Counted from the stretch's first letter, positions 1-7,176 are shown. The stretch: 12,844 nucleotides of DNA from Gammaproteobacteria bacterium (GCA_024280785.1 JAJRPK010000065.1:1-12844); one strand, 5' to 3'. A program made the numbers and translations. The notes: generated from the sequence alone by a model not told the origin.

Positions 1-240
1 CCTCTGGGCATCAAAACCGTAGTTTTGGTCACTCAGTCGACGCACATGCGTCGCTCTAAGCAGATGTTTTTGTTGGCGGGATTTGATGTGCTGGCAGCGC
101 CTACTCAGCTAGCCGACCCAAACCAGCCGTTTTTTGAGTTGCGGGCCTGGCTACCATCGGCAAAGGCATTAGAGCTTTCGAGTTCAATTATACACGAGGT
201 TCTTGGGCTGCTTTGGTATTCGCTGTTTTCTCCAGTGTAG
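1..240 (+). CDS. YdcF/ElyC-like (DUF218) protein, C-terminal part only
   Basis: The gene is cut by the left edge; the frame is open from base 1 and stops with TAG at 238-240, giving the last 79 residues. The piece starts with a hydrophobic strand followed by a T-Q-S-T-H-M-R-R-S motif. It continues with an AGFDVLAAPT-like segment and ends with a LPSAKALELSSSIIHEVLGLLWY helix. This order matches the end of the DUF218 fold seen in YdcF, SanA and ElyC proteins: an (S/T)xxxHMxR motif, then an AG-x-(D/E)-V-x-x-x-P-T strand, then a final LPS...S...HE..G..WY helix. Family members are linked to envelope homeostasis, but the exact role is unknown. It is probably not part of the steroid cluster: 209 non-coding bases and a separate promoter candidate follow. 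The true start lies outside the window. Confidence 0.72.
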   Translation, partial: PLGIKTVVLVTQSTHMRRSKQMFLLAGFDVLAAPTQLADPNQPFFELRAWLPSAKALELSSSIIHEVLGLLWYSLFSPV

Positions 241-383
241 TAATAAAAGCGGTAAAAGATTGGGCTACTACGCAGCTTGTTAACATCGGGCTTTGTTGGT
301 GTTTACAAGTGCAAATTATTCGCGGCAAGAAGGCTATTTTCAGCTGTTGCCGAAAAGGTTAACTGTGCTGGCCAAATTCGTCA

Positions 384-411
384 TTGTTTGGTGCTTGGGC
401 GTTAGTATAAA
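384..411 (+). promoter_or_regulatory. Candidate sigma-70 promoter for the P450 gene
   Basis: A TTGTTT box (384-389) is followed after 16 bases by TATAAA (406-411), about 40 bases before the P450 ATG at 450. GAAGG at 435-439 is a good ribosome binding site. The surrounding gap (241-449) shows no gene. It carries two GTTAAC hexamers (279-284 and 358-363) that could be operator-like, but nothing else stands out. Called from box similarity and position only. Confidence 0.4.
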
Positions 412-449
412 ATGGTCGACCTTTATTTTCACTTGAAGGCCGCCCTATC

Positions 450-1709
450 ATGACTGCCTGTCCCTTTGCTAATTTGTTAGATCCCGATACTTATTCTAAA
501 GGTACTCCGCGTGCCGATATTATAAAGGCCAGTGAAAATGGTCCGGTTCAATGGTTACAAGACCCTATTACAGGAGTGCCGTATTGGTTAATTAGTGGTC
601 GCGACGAGGTGGACTACATTGCCAAAAAACCTGCTGTTTTTTCATCTGCTGAACGCACGGTTTTTATTGCCGAATATGCTCAAGAGGATATTGACAATAT
701 ACACAGTAACCTCACCATTAATATGGATCCACCAAAACATCTGCGTTATCGCAAGTTAATTAGAAACGTCTTTACGCCTAGAGCCATCGCAAGTTACGAA
801 CAAAGTTTTCGCCGCCACGCAAAAAACATTATAGATGCTGTTGTAAATCGTGGAGAGTGTGAGTTCGTTGAGGAAGTAGCAGCCGAGCTGCCATTGTTTG
901 CCATTCTAGAGCTTTGCGGAATTGATGCGAACGATAGAAAAGATTTTTTTCGCTGGACCAACATTATGAACTTTGCCGACGATCCGGACATGTCCGAGGG
1001 TGAGGAGGATGCCATGCTGGCGTCAATGGAGGTCATTGCTTACGCTCAGCGTATTGCCAAAGCTTACAGAGAAAATCCCGATTCCTGTAACAGTCCTATA
1101 GTGGCAGCGCTAATGGAAGGTGTGGAAGGCGAACACGGTATGACTGAAGAAGAGTTTTGCTGGTTTATGCTAATGCTGATTTCCGCCGGCAACGAATCGA
1201 CGCGTACAGTTACCAGTCACGGTATGCGGCTTCTAATGGAGCACCCTGATCAACTGGATTACCTGTTAGAAAACCCCGATAAGATACCGGGAGCGATCGA
1301 AGAAATTCTTCGCTATAACACAGCCTTTATTCAGATGCGTCGAACCGCAATGGAAGATGTGATATTGGCCGGGCAGTCGATTAAAAAGGGCGATAAAGTC
1401 ATGCTGAATTGGTATACCGTCAATCATAGTAAAACTGTTTTTGGTGACGATGCCTATGTGTTTGATATTCGACGAGCTGAACGGATGCCTGATTTGTATA
1501 AACAGCACCGTGCTTTTGGTATTGGTCAGCATTTCTGCGTAGGAGCTCATCTGGCGCGCATGGAACTGAATATTATCTTTTCCGAGATGCTGCCGCGACT
1601 ACGTAATCCTCAGTTTACCGGTGCCGTTGAGTACACCAGAAATAACTTAATTCACGGTATTAAAAAAATGCCAATAAAATTTACGGCTGAATTGCCTATT
1701 GAAGGATGA
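450..1709 (+). CDS. Cytochrome P450, CYP125/CYP142-like steroid side-chain hydroxylase
   Basis: This is a 419-residue soluble bacterial P450. The I-helix oxygen-activation motif AGNEST is at residues 246-251, the K-helix ExxR (EILR) at 285-288, and the haem loop FGIGQHFCVG at 356-365 with C363 as the iron ligand. The segments VFSSAERT (63-70), NMDPPKHLRYRKL (91-103) and a GIKKMP near the C-terminus resemble CYP125 and CYP142. Those enzymes oxidise the terminal (C26/C27) methyl of cholesterol or cholestenone to start side-chain breakdown. There is no membrane anchor. ATG 450 follows GAAGG by ten bases. It needs a ferredoxin and reductase, and neither is encoded here. It heads a plus-strand steroid gene set. 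The P450 fold is certain; steroid specificity is inferred from similarity and from the KshA and FadA5 neighbours. A relative acting on another branched lipid remains possible. Confidence 0.93.
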   Translation: MTACPFANLLDPDTYSKGTPRADIIKASENGPVQWLQDPITGVPYWLISGRDEVDYIAKKPAVFSSAERTVFIAEYAQEDIDNIHSNLTINMDPPKHLRYRKLIRNVFTPRAIASYEQSFRRHAKNIIDAVVNRGECEFVEEVAAELPLFAILELCGIDANDRKDFFRWTNIMNFADDPDMSEGEEDAMLASMEVIAYAQRIAKAYRENPDSCNSPIVAALMEGVEGEHGMTEEEFCWFMLMLISAGNESTRTVTSHGMRLLMEHPDQLDYLLENPDKIPGAIEEILRYNTAFIQMRRTAMEDVILAGQSIKKGDKVMLNWYTVNHSKTVFGDDAYVFDIRRAERMPDLYKQHRAFGIGQHFCVGAHLARMELNIIFSEMLPRLRNPQFTGAVEYTRNNLIHGIKKMPIKFTAELPIEG

Positions 1710-1789
1710 GTGTTTTTGTCCGCTTTCGAGTCATCAACGGTCAGTATCGAATGGCGCCTAATTAAGTGGCAGTATTCTAGCTTCGATCT

Positions 1790-1900
1790 GCATAATACCG
1801 GTGTTTATCCCCAGAAAAAACGCGGTAAATACGTCCATGTAGCTCAACTGTGGCATCCATGCCACAGATATTTTTATGGGGATAAACACCGGTATTATGC
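1790..1900 (+). repeat. Palindromic core-repeat element, copy 1
   Basis: The outer arms 1790-1812 and 1878-1900 are perfect 23-base inverted repeats (the left arm begins GCATAATACCGG). Pairing continues imperfectly through an A-rich/T-rich stretch. Between them lies a 42-base core at 1826-1867, shared with copies 2 and 3. The core holds two mini-hairpins: TACG-tcca-TGTA (1830-1841) and CTGTGGCA-tcca-TGCCACAG (1848-1867). The second hairpin is followed by ATATTTTTAT, so on the plus strand it could act as an intrinsic terminator for the P450 gene, but the other copies lack that T run. The element starts 80 bases after the P450 stop and ends 172 bases before the next gene. A 64-codon reading frame across it is not credible as a gene. 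Confidence 0.9.
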
Positions 1901-2072
1901 TTAAGTAAGTGCCATTCCGGTCGGCACCGGGCAGCTTGACGTGTTTTGCCTATAACGCCGAACTATAGACGTCAGTAGCAGGTCGCGCGATCTGCTATGC
2001 TGCGGTCGCTATTTTCAAGTGAGCGTGTGACTTTTAGGTCAACAAGCGCTCTACACAACATAAGGTAACACT

Positions 2073-3302
2073 ATGAACACTGCGTATATTATCGATGCTG
2101 CCAGAACACCTCGAGGTATTGGCAAGCCAGGCAAAGGTGCGTTAACCGGTATGCATCCTCAGCATTTACTATCCACTGTTCTTCGCGCCTTAGAAGAACG
2201 AAATTCGTTAAAAACGGAAGATGTTGATGACGTGATTATGGGTTGCAATATGCAACAGGGAACTCAGGGCAACGACATCGCTCGTATGGCTTTGTTAGAC
2301 GCGGGCTGGGATATCAAAGCGAGTGGTATAACGATCGATCGCTTTTGTGGGTCAGGCATATCTTCTGTCAATATGGCTGCGGCTAGCATTATGTCTGGCA
2401 TGGAAGACTTAGTGGTAGCGGGCGGCGTAGAGATGATGTCACTAGGCGCGACCTTTAGTATGCAGCCAATTATGGATGCCGGTAATTTACGATTACGTGA
2501 ATTGCACCCGCAATCGCATCAAGGTGTGTGCGCCGACGCCATTGCAACGCTTGAGGGAATCACTCGCGAAGAGGTCGATATCTTATCGGCCAGAAGTCAG
2601 GATCGTGCTGCAGTGGCTTTAGAAAAAGGGTATTTTGATAAAAGTGTTATCCCCGTTAAAGACGAGTCTGGTGCTTTATTGTTAGATAAAGACGAGTTTC
2701 CTCGCCCGGGTACAACGGCTGAAAGTTTATCTAAACTGAACCCTGCGTTTTCGCAGTTAGCGGATTACCCGTTAGAAGACTCTGGTGTGAGCTACCGAGG
2801 TTTAATTCAAAAGACTTATCCCGATTTAGAAATCAATCATATCCATCATGCAGGAAATTCATCGGGTATTGTCGATGGTGCTGCGGCTTTGCTGTTGGCG
2901 TCAGAAGAGTATGCGAAAGCCAATAATTTAAAGCCCAGGGCACGGATTGTCGCCATGGCAAATATGGGCGATTCACCCGAATTGATGCTCAATGCTCCTG
3001 TGGCAGCCACCAAAAAAGTATTGGCCAAAGCGGGTATGACGCTTGACGATATTGATTTGTTTGAAATCAATGAAGCGTTCGCTGTAGTTGCCTGTAAATA
3101 TATTCGCGACCTAGAGCTCGACCACGAAAAAGTTAATGTTAACGGTGGTGCTATAGCGTTAGGTCATCCCATTGGTGCGACTGGATCAGTGTTGATAGCG
3201 ACTTTGCTCGACGAGTTAGAGCGTCGCGATCTTAAAACCGGGCTAGTGACTATGTGCGCGGCCGGTGGTATGGCGCCAGCAATTATTATTGAAAGAGTTT
3301 AA
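2073..3302 (+). CDS. Acetyl-CoA acyltransferase (thiolase)
   Basis: This is a complete 409-residue thiolase. The nucleophile is C92 in DRFCGSG. NEAF is at 333-336, the catalytic histidine H365 in GGAIALGHPIGATG, and the second cysteine C395 in MCAAGG. All catalytic residues are present, so it should cleave 3-ketoacyl-CoA with CoA, or run the reverse condensation, in the cytoplasm. AAGG at 2062-2065 sits seven bases before the ATG. It lies between the P450 and the OB-fold genes but is flanked on both sides by palindromic elements, so it may be its own transcription unit. It is clearly different in sequence from the FadA5-like thiolase at 7276. It resembles general FadA-type enzymes more than FadA5, so its step (side-chain, ring or ordinary fatty acyl-CoA) cannot be fixed from sequence alone. 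Confidence 0.92.
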   Translation: MNTAYIIDAARTPRGIGKPGKGALTGMHPQHLLSTVLRALEERNSLKTEDVDDVIMGCNMQQGTQGNDIARMALLDAGWDIKASGITIDRFCGSGISSVNMAAASIMSGMEDLVVAGGVEMMSLGATFSMQPIMDAGNLRLRELHPQSHQGVCADAIATLEGITREEVDILSARSQDRAAVALEKGYFDKSVIPVKDESGALLLDKDEFPRPGTTAESLSKLNPAFSQLADYPLEDSGVSYRGLIQKTYPDLEINHIHHAGNSSGIVDGAAALLLASEEYAKANNLKPRARIVAMANMGDSPELMLNAPVAATKKVLAKAGMTLDDIDLFEINEAFAVVACKYIRDLELDHEKVNVNGGAIALGHPIGATGSVLIATLLDELERRDLKTGLVTMCAAGGMAPAIIIERV

Positions 3303-3351
3303 AGCCTGTTCTGACTGTTTGGTTAACTCGCTGATGTTACTAATAAGTCGT

Positions 3352-3457
3352 TTGAAAAGAATACCCTTTATTTCAAGACACACATAAATATATCCCTATA
3401 GTTCGACGCTGGCATCCCTGCCAGCAACGGCCTTGAAATAAAGGGTATTCTTTTCAA
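3352..3457 (+). repeat. Palindromic core-repeat element, copy 2
   Basis: The arms 3352-3377 and 3432-3457 are perfect 26-base inverted repeats (the left arm begins TTGAAAAGAATACCC) and are unrelated to the arms of copies 1 and 3. The 42-base core is at 3385-3426, in the same orientation as copy 1. Its hairpins are TATA-tccc-TATA and GCTGGCA-tccc-TGCCAGC, with the two TCCC loops at 3393 and 3415. Many core differences from copy 1 keep base pairing. There is no T run after the stem, so it is not a classical terminator. It lies 49 bases after the thiolase stop and 121 bases before the first OB-fold gene. The rest of the 3303-3578 gap shows no gene. Confidence 0.92.
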
Positions 3458-3578
3458 GAGCCTCGGTAGTAATTTGTTAAACATCCGATATCAATTGAGT
3501 GCAGAACAAGCGGTAGATTAAAGGCTCGCGTTCGTGATTGCTGGGTGTTTTTTTAAAATAATTAGTGGGATTTAGTTA

Positions 3579-4049
3579 ATGAACAGTTCTTCGTCGAATC
3601 AAATTCTAGAAGCCGATTTTGAACTCGGTTTTACCTATACCCGGTCTCCGGGCATAATTATCGGTAAATTTCTTGCCGCCTTAAAACAAAAAAAATTGTA
3701 TGGTATTCGCGGTAGCGATGGCAGCGTTCTGTTTCCGCCGACAGAATACGATCCAAGAACCGCGGCATCGCTGAATGATTTTGTACCGGTGAGTGCTGAA
3801 GGCGAAATCGTATCCTGGACTTGGATAGAGACGCCGCGTGAACATCATCAAGTAAAAGGGCCCTTTGCTTTCGCGCTCATTAAGTTGGACGGAGCCGACA
3901 CGCCATTTTTACACCGCTTATTTTGTGACGATGCTTCGTCTATTTCGGCGGGCATGAAAGTGAAGGTCGATTGGAATGATGATCGCTGCGGGGCGATTAC
4001 TGATATTCGTGGTTTTGTACCGTTAACAGCTACTGTAGGGAATTTCTGA
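3579..4049 (+). CDS. DUF35-type OB-fold protein lacking the zinc ribbon (N-terminal-half homologue)
   Basis: This is a 156-residue soluble protein. It begins with an SPGIIIGKFLAAL helix (23-35), then a position equivalent to the DUF35 zinc ribbon, GIRGSDGSVLFPPTEYDP (42-59), with none of the four expected cysteines. A beta-rich OB-fold follows: GEIVSWTWIETP (75-86), PFAFALIKLDGADTPFLHRL (95-114) and a GMKVKVDW end. Related proteins partner thiolase-fold enzymes; in actinobacterial steroid catabolism the DUF35 domain of ChsH2 binds the aldolase Ltp2. It is followed after two bases by a second OB-fold gene in a different reading frame. I recall the mycobacterial neighbour of ltp4 (Rv3521) as one protein with two such halves; here they are separate genes. 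It is probably structural or substrate-gating for the Ltp proteins downstream. The family call is good; the partner role is inferred. Confidence 0.8.
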   Translation: MNSSSSNQILEADFELGFTYTRSPGIIIGKFLAALKQKKLYGIRGSDGSVLFPPTEYDPRTAASLNDFVPVSAEGEIVSWTWIETPREHHQVKGPFAFALIKLDGADTPFLHRLFCDDASSISAGMKVKVDWNDDRCGAITDIRGFVPLTATVGNF

Positions 4050-4051
4050 CA

Positions 4052-4615
4052 ATGGATATCGACCTGGATCCTATCGAGTCTATAGCAGTACCGATTTACC
4101 ATCATTACCACGCTACTTCGGCAAAAGCGATTACTCCCTTTTTGCACGCGATAAAGCGAGGCGAGTTAATGGGGCATTTATCTTCCGCCACAGGAAAAGT
4201 GTTATTTCCACCTTTGGGGGCATGCCCTGAAAGTGGTGAGGCTACCCACGAGCCGGTGATACTTAAAGATAGTGGTACGGTGATTGGTTTTACTACAGTA
4301 CATTTACCCATTCCCGGCAGTAAGTTGGTTCCCCCGTTTACAGTGGCCAATATTCTATTAGACGGCGCCGATCAGACATGCAGTCATCTAATTAGTGAGT
4401 GTGAATTAGGCGATGTCGTTATCGGCATGCGCGTGCAAGCTGTGTGGAGACCTAAAGATCAGTGGGATTACTCACTGGAAAACATTGAGTACTTCAAACC
4501 AACAGGTGAAGCCTTGGTCGACGTGGATGAGTTAAAACAACACTGCCTGGAACGAGCCAAGCTCCGGGTAAAAAATAGAGTGAAGGGCAACAGCACAGAG
4601 GTTCATCATGCGTGA
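4052..4615 (+). CDS. DUF35-type OB-fold protein with residual zinc ribbon (C-terminal-half homologue)
   Basis: This is a 187-residue protein. An amphipathic helix ITPFLHAIKRGELMG (27-41) leads into the degenerate ribbon SSATGKVLFPPLGACPESG (44-62). The FPP-x-x-x-CP core is kept, but C58 is the only ribbon cysteine, so zinc binding is unlikely. The OB-fold runs from GTVIGFTTVHLPIPG (75-89) through PPFTVANILLDGADQ (94-108) to GMRVQAVW (125-132), then LENIEYFKPTGE (142-153) and a basic C-terminal tail. The ATG lies two bases after the previous stop, with AGGG at 4037-4040. Its end overlaps the next gene by eight bases (ATGCGTGA), which points to translational coupling and a fixed ratio with the Ltp4-like protein. 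It most likely forms a complex with the two following thiolase-fold proteins. Confidence 0.82.
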   Translation: MDIDLDPIESIAVPIYHHYHATSAKAITPFLHAIKRGELMGHLSSATGKVLFPPLGACPESGEATHEPVILKDSGTVIGFTTVHLPIPGSKLVPPFTVANILLDGADQTCSHLISECELGDVVIGMRVQAVWRPKDQWDYSLENIEYFKPTGEALVDVDELKQHCLERAKLRVKNRVKGNSTEVHHA

Positions 4616-5675
4616 AGTTGGAATTATTGCTTACGCACAATCGCCGCAAATTCGGCAAGAGCGGGCGCTTAACGAAGTTGAAATGTTGATGCCGATGTTA
4701 AAAGTGGCGCTGGTTGAGTCTGGCTTGACGATGGACGATATCGATTTTGTCTGTTCCGGATCTTGTGACTATATTGCAGGAGGGGCATTTTCGTTTGTCG
4801 GTGCAGTTGACGCGCTAGGGGCTACACCCTGCAAAATGGAATCGCACGTAGAAATGGACGCGGCTTGGGCGCTCTATGAATCGTGGCTAAAAATTCAAAG
4901 CGGCGAAATAAAAACGGCACTAATTTACGGCTTTGGTAAATCATCGGTAGGTTCACTGCCCGATATCATGTCACAACAACTTGACCCTTATTACATGGCG
5001 CCATTGTGGCCCGACAGTATTTCGTTGGCGGCACTGCAAGCGAATACCTTATTGCAAACCGGACGTTATAATGAAGAAGATTTTGCTGCGGTAGTGGTCG
5101 ATAGCCGGCGTAAGGCCAAAGCGAATGACAATGCCCAATTATTCGGCGATGTCAGTATAGAACAACTGTTAGCTGAGCCTTATATTGCTTCGCCGTTACG
5201 TCGCCATGATTGCTGTCCTATTACTGACGGTGTTTCAGTCATGATTATTGCTGAAAAATCGGTGGCAACAAAACAGTGCGAAAGACCGGCTTTTATTCGG
5301 GGTATTGACCATCGCATGGAAGTCCATCAACTAGGCTTGCGTCAGCTTGCAGAATCGACTTCCACCACTCTGGCACTGGAAAAAGTAAAAGAGCAGTCGG
5401 GCATTGGTAGTGGCGGCGTTGATATTGCTGAGATATACGCGCCTTTTAGTCCGCAGACATTAATATTAAAAGACGCGTTAGGGCTTACCGATACTGTGAA
5501 TATTAACCCCTCGGGTGGTGCGTTAGCTGGTCACATTATGATGACCGCAGGTCTGGATCGAATGGGTATGGCTTATCGAGCCATAAGTGAAGGGCAAGCT
5601 AATCGCGCACTTTGCCATGCGACGTCGGGTCCGTGCCTACAACACAATATGGTTTCTGTATTGGAGGGCATCTGA
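4608..5675 (+). CDS. ltp4: Thiolase-fold lipid-transfer-type protein, Ltp4-like
   Basis: This is a 355-residue thiolase-superfamily protein, about the size I recall for mycobacterial Ltp4 (Rv3522). Characteristic stretches are ESHVEMDAAWALYESW (78-93), YGFGKSS (107-113), QLDPYYMAPLWPDSISLAA (124-142) and GGALAGH (303-309). The segment that should carry the thiolase nucleophile (78-90) has no cysteine, and NEAF is replaced by a YAPF-type motif (278-281). H309 fits the usual active-site histidine. It is therefore unlikely to do ordinary thiolysis. Its relative Ltp2 is a retro-aldolase acting on a beta-hydroxy steroid-CoA, and an aldolase-type or partner role fits best. AGAGG (4597-4601) precedes ATG 4608. 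The gene overlaps the OB-fold gene before it, and its stop is one base before the next ATG, so the four genes from 3579 to 6843 form one tight operon. Confidence 0.82.
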   Translation: MREVGIIAYAQSPQIRQERALNEVEMLMPMLKVALVESGLTMDDIDFVCSGSCDYIAGGAFSFVGAVDALGATPCKMESHVEMDAAWALYESWLKIQSGEIKTALIYGFGKSSVGSLPDIMSQQLDPYYMAPLWPDSISLAALQANTLLQTGRYNEEDFAAVVVDSRRKAKANDNAQLFGDVSIEQLLAEPYIASPLRRHDCCPITDGVSVMIIAEKSVATKQCERPAFIRGIDHRMEVHQLGLRQLAESTSTTLALEKVKEQSGIGSGGVDIAEIYAPFSPQTLILKDALGLTDTVNINPSGGALAGHIMMTAGLDRMGMAYRAISEGQANRALCHATSGPCLQHNMVSVLEGI

Positions 5676-5676
5676 T

Positions 5677-6843
5677 ATGTCTAAAAACAGAGTGGCTATT
5701 TGTGGCGTTGGTCAGTCGGCGCGTTATCAAACTAAACTTAAATGTTCGATGGCAGGTCTGGTTCGTGAGGCGGCTTTAGCGGCGCTGGCCGATGCCGGTT
5801 GCGATTGGTCTGACATCGATGCATTGATTATTGGTAAGGCTCCCGATATGTTTGAGGGTGTTGTTATGCCCGAGGCTTATCTGGCTGAGGCGCTGGGCGG
5901 TGTTAATAAGCCGGTTATTCGAGTGCATACGGCGGGTAGTGTGGGCGGGTCAACTGCCATGGTGGCCGCAAGCCATATTAAATCGGGTTTGTTTAGACGG
6001 GTTTTAACCGTGGCGTTTGAAAAGCAAAGTGAATCCAACGCCCATTGGGCATTATCTCCATCGATGCCATTTCGTCCCCATTTTAATTCTGGCGCTGGCG
6101 GCATGTTTGCCCCCGTCATTCGCGAGTACATGCGGCGAAGTGGTGCACCCGATGACGTGGGTTGCCACGTAGCCGTTAAAGACCGACGGCATGCACTTAG
6201 AAACCCTCATGCTCACTTACATTTACCGGACATCGATTTACAGACGGTGAAAGACAGCCCTATGTTATGGGAGCCCACTCGCTTTTTAGAAAGCTGCCCA
6301 TCTTCTGATGGCGCTTGTGCGATGGTGATGAGCTGCGAACAATTGGCTGATAGTGGAAAGAACCCTCCCGCGTGGATTCATGCGATGGCGATGAGGTCAG
6401 AGCCATCTTTTTATCCTTGGCGCGAAGAAGTGAGCCCATTGGCGAGTCGTGAATGTGCGCAAGATTTGTATGCACAGGCGGGGATTACTAACCCGCGTCG
6501 TGATTTGGATATGGCCGAAGTCTACGTGCCGTTTTCGTGGTTTGAGCCCATTTGGTTAGAGAGCTTGGGTTTTGCCGAGCAAGGTGAGGGCTGGCGGTTA
6601 ACGTTAGATGGCAGCACTTCGCTCGATGAAAACGGCGACATTCCCTGGAACTGCTCTGGCGGGGTTTTATCCTCTAATCCCATCGGTGCTTCGGGCATGA
6701 TTCGCTTTGCCGAAGCGGCATTACAGGTACGAGGGCTGGCTGATAAGCGTCAGGTTGATGGGGCTAAAAAAGCCCTGGGTCATGCTTACGGCGGCCATAG
6801 CCAGTTTTTTGCCATGTGGATTGTCGGAACGGATAAACCTTAG
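5677..6843 (+). CDS. ltp3: Thiolase-fold lipid-transfer-type protein, Ltp3-like
   Basis: I chose ATG 5677 (388 residues), not an in-frame ATG at 5587 inside the previous gene, because GGAGG at 5663-5667 sits nine bases upstream and MSKNRVAICGVGQS is the normal thiolase-fold start. In the nucleophile region, HTAGSVGGSTA (84-94), serine 88 aligns with the thiolase cysteine. The GHPxG histidine is replaced by N334 in SNPIGASG. NEAF is replaced by EVYVPFSWFEP (281-291), and the end carries HAYGGHSQFF (369-378). AFEKQSESNAHWALS (113-127) is typical of the Ltp3 group. With both canonical catalytic residues changed, this subunit is probably a non-catalytic or differently acting partner of the Ltp4-like protein. 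Size and order match Rv3521-Rv3522-Rv3523 as I remember them. The family is firm; the reaction is inferred. Confidence 0.82.
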   Translation: MSKNRVAICGVGQSARYQTKLKCSMAGLVREAALAALADAGCDWSDIDALIIGKAPDMFEGVVMPEAYLAEALGGVNKPVIRVHTAGSVGGSTAMVAASHIKSGLFRRVLTVAFEKQSESNAHWALSPSMPFRPHFNSGAGGMFAPVIREYMRRSGAPDDVGCHVAVKDRRHALRNPHAHLHLPDIDLQTVKDSPMLWEPTRFLESCPSSDGACAMVMSCEQLADSGKNPPAWIHAMAMRSEPSFYPWREEVSPLASRECAQDLYAQAGITNPRRDLDMAEVYVPFSWFEPIWLESLGFAEQGEGWRLTLDGSTSLDENGDIPWNCSGGVLSSNPIGASGMIRFAEAALQVRGLADKRQVDGAKKALGHAYGGHSQFFAMWIVGTDKP

Positions 6844-6856
6844 AGCCTTATCCGTT
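6828..6856. terminator. Hairpin at the end of the Ltp3-like gene, possible terminator
   Basis: AACGGATAA (6828-6836) and TTATCCGTT (6848-6856) form a perfect 9-bp stem with an 11-base loop that spans the TAG stop. No clean T run follows, so it could be a Rho-independent-like stop of low efficiency or an mRNA 3' end stabiliser. A second imperfect hairpin follows: GTTTTAACCG at 6937-6946 with CGGTAAAAC at 6957-6965. Confidence 0.35.
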
Positions 6857-6973
6857 TGTCTGAATAATATAAAAACATGTCAAACACTCCATCTTGCTAC
6901 ATAAATTTGACCTGATATTGCCTATAAATCCCCGAAGTTTTAACCGACACTATTCTCGGTAAAACCAGCTTGA

Positions 6974-7082
6974 GCGTAGAGTCTTCCCTTCGGGAGCGAA
7001 ACCGTTTGCGGCAGGGAAGCCGCAATCGAGCTACAGGGAAGTATTTATCGCGTGTTTTGCTCCCAAAGGGAAGACTTTACGC
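6974..7082 (-). repeat. Palindromic core-repeat element, copy 3 (inverted)
   Basis: The arms 6974-7002 and 7054-7082 are 29-base inverted repeats with three mismatches (the left arm begins GCGTAGAGTCTTCCC). The core is on the minus strand at 7006-7047. Read on minus it starts TAAATACTTCCCTGTAG and ends CTGCCGCAA. Read on plus, its hairpins are TTGCGGC-agggaa-GCCGCAA (7006-7025) and TAC-aggga-aGTA (7032-7043), with GGGA at 7014-7017 and 7036-7039. Two of the three arm mismatches become G-U pairs in plus-strand RNA. The element lies 130 bases after the Ltp3-like stop and 193 bases before fadA5. An open frame across it is judged non-coding. Confidence 0.88.
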
Positions 7083-7176
7083 GACCACTCGCTCAGAGAT
7101 TTTGCCAGGCGCACTCAAAGAATCTATGTATTTGAAGAGCATAGTTTTTAAAAGTAAGGCTGCAGATCGAACGCAT

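Noticed and set aside
1790..1900. Insertion sequence or MITE with terminal inverted repeats
   Set aside because: The arms are not shared between copies, no target-site duplication could be seen, and no transposase lies in the window. A non-autonomous element by another mechanism is still open.
1710..1904. Open frame of 64 codons directly after the P450 gene
   Set aside because: It runs through palindrome copy 1 and has no ribosome binding site or recognisable protein features; the bases are explained by the repeat.
3352..3457. tRNA-like cloverleaf or integron attC site
   Set aside because: The linker GTTCGAC recalls a T-loop and the long arms recall attC, but there is no anticodon arm or CCA-type acceptor, and no GTTRRRY core site or cassette genes.
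5587..5676. Longer N-terminus for the Ltp3-like protein
   Set aside because: It would overlap the Ltp4-like gene by about 90 bases, and its translation is arginine-rich and unlike the thiolase fold; ATG 5677 has GGAGG at the right distance.
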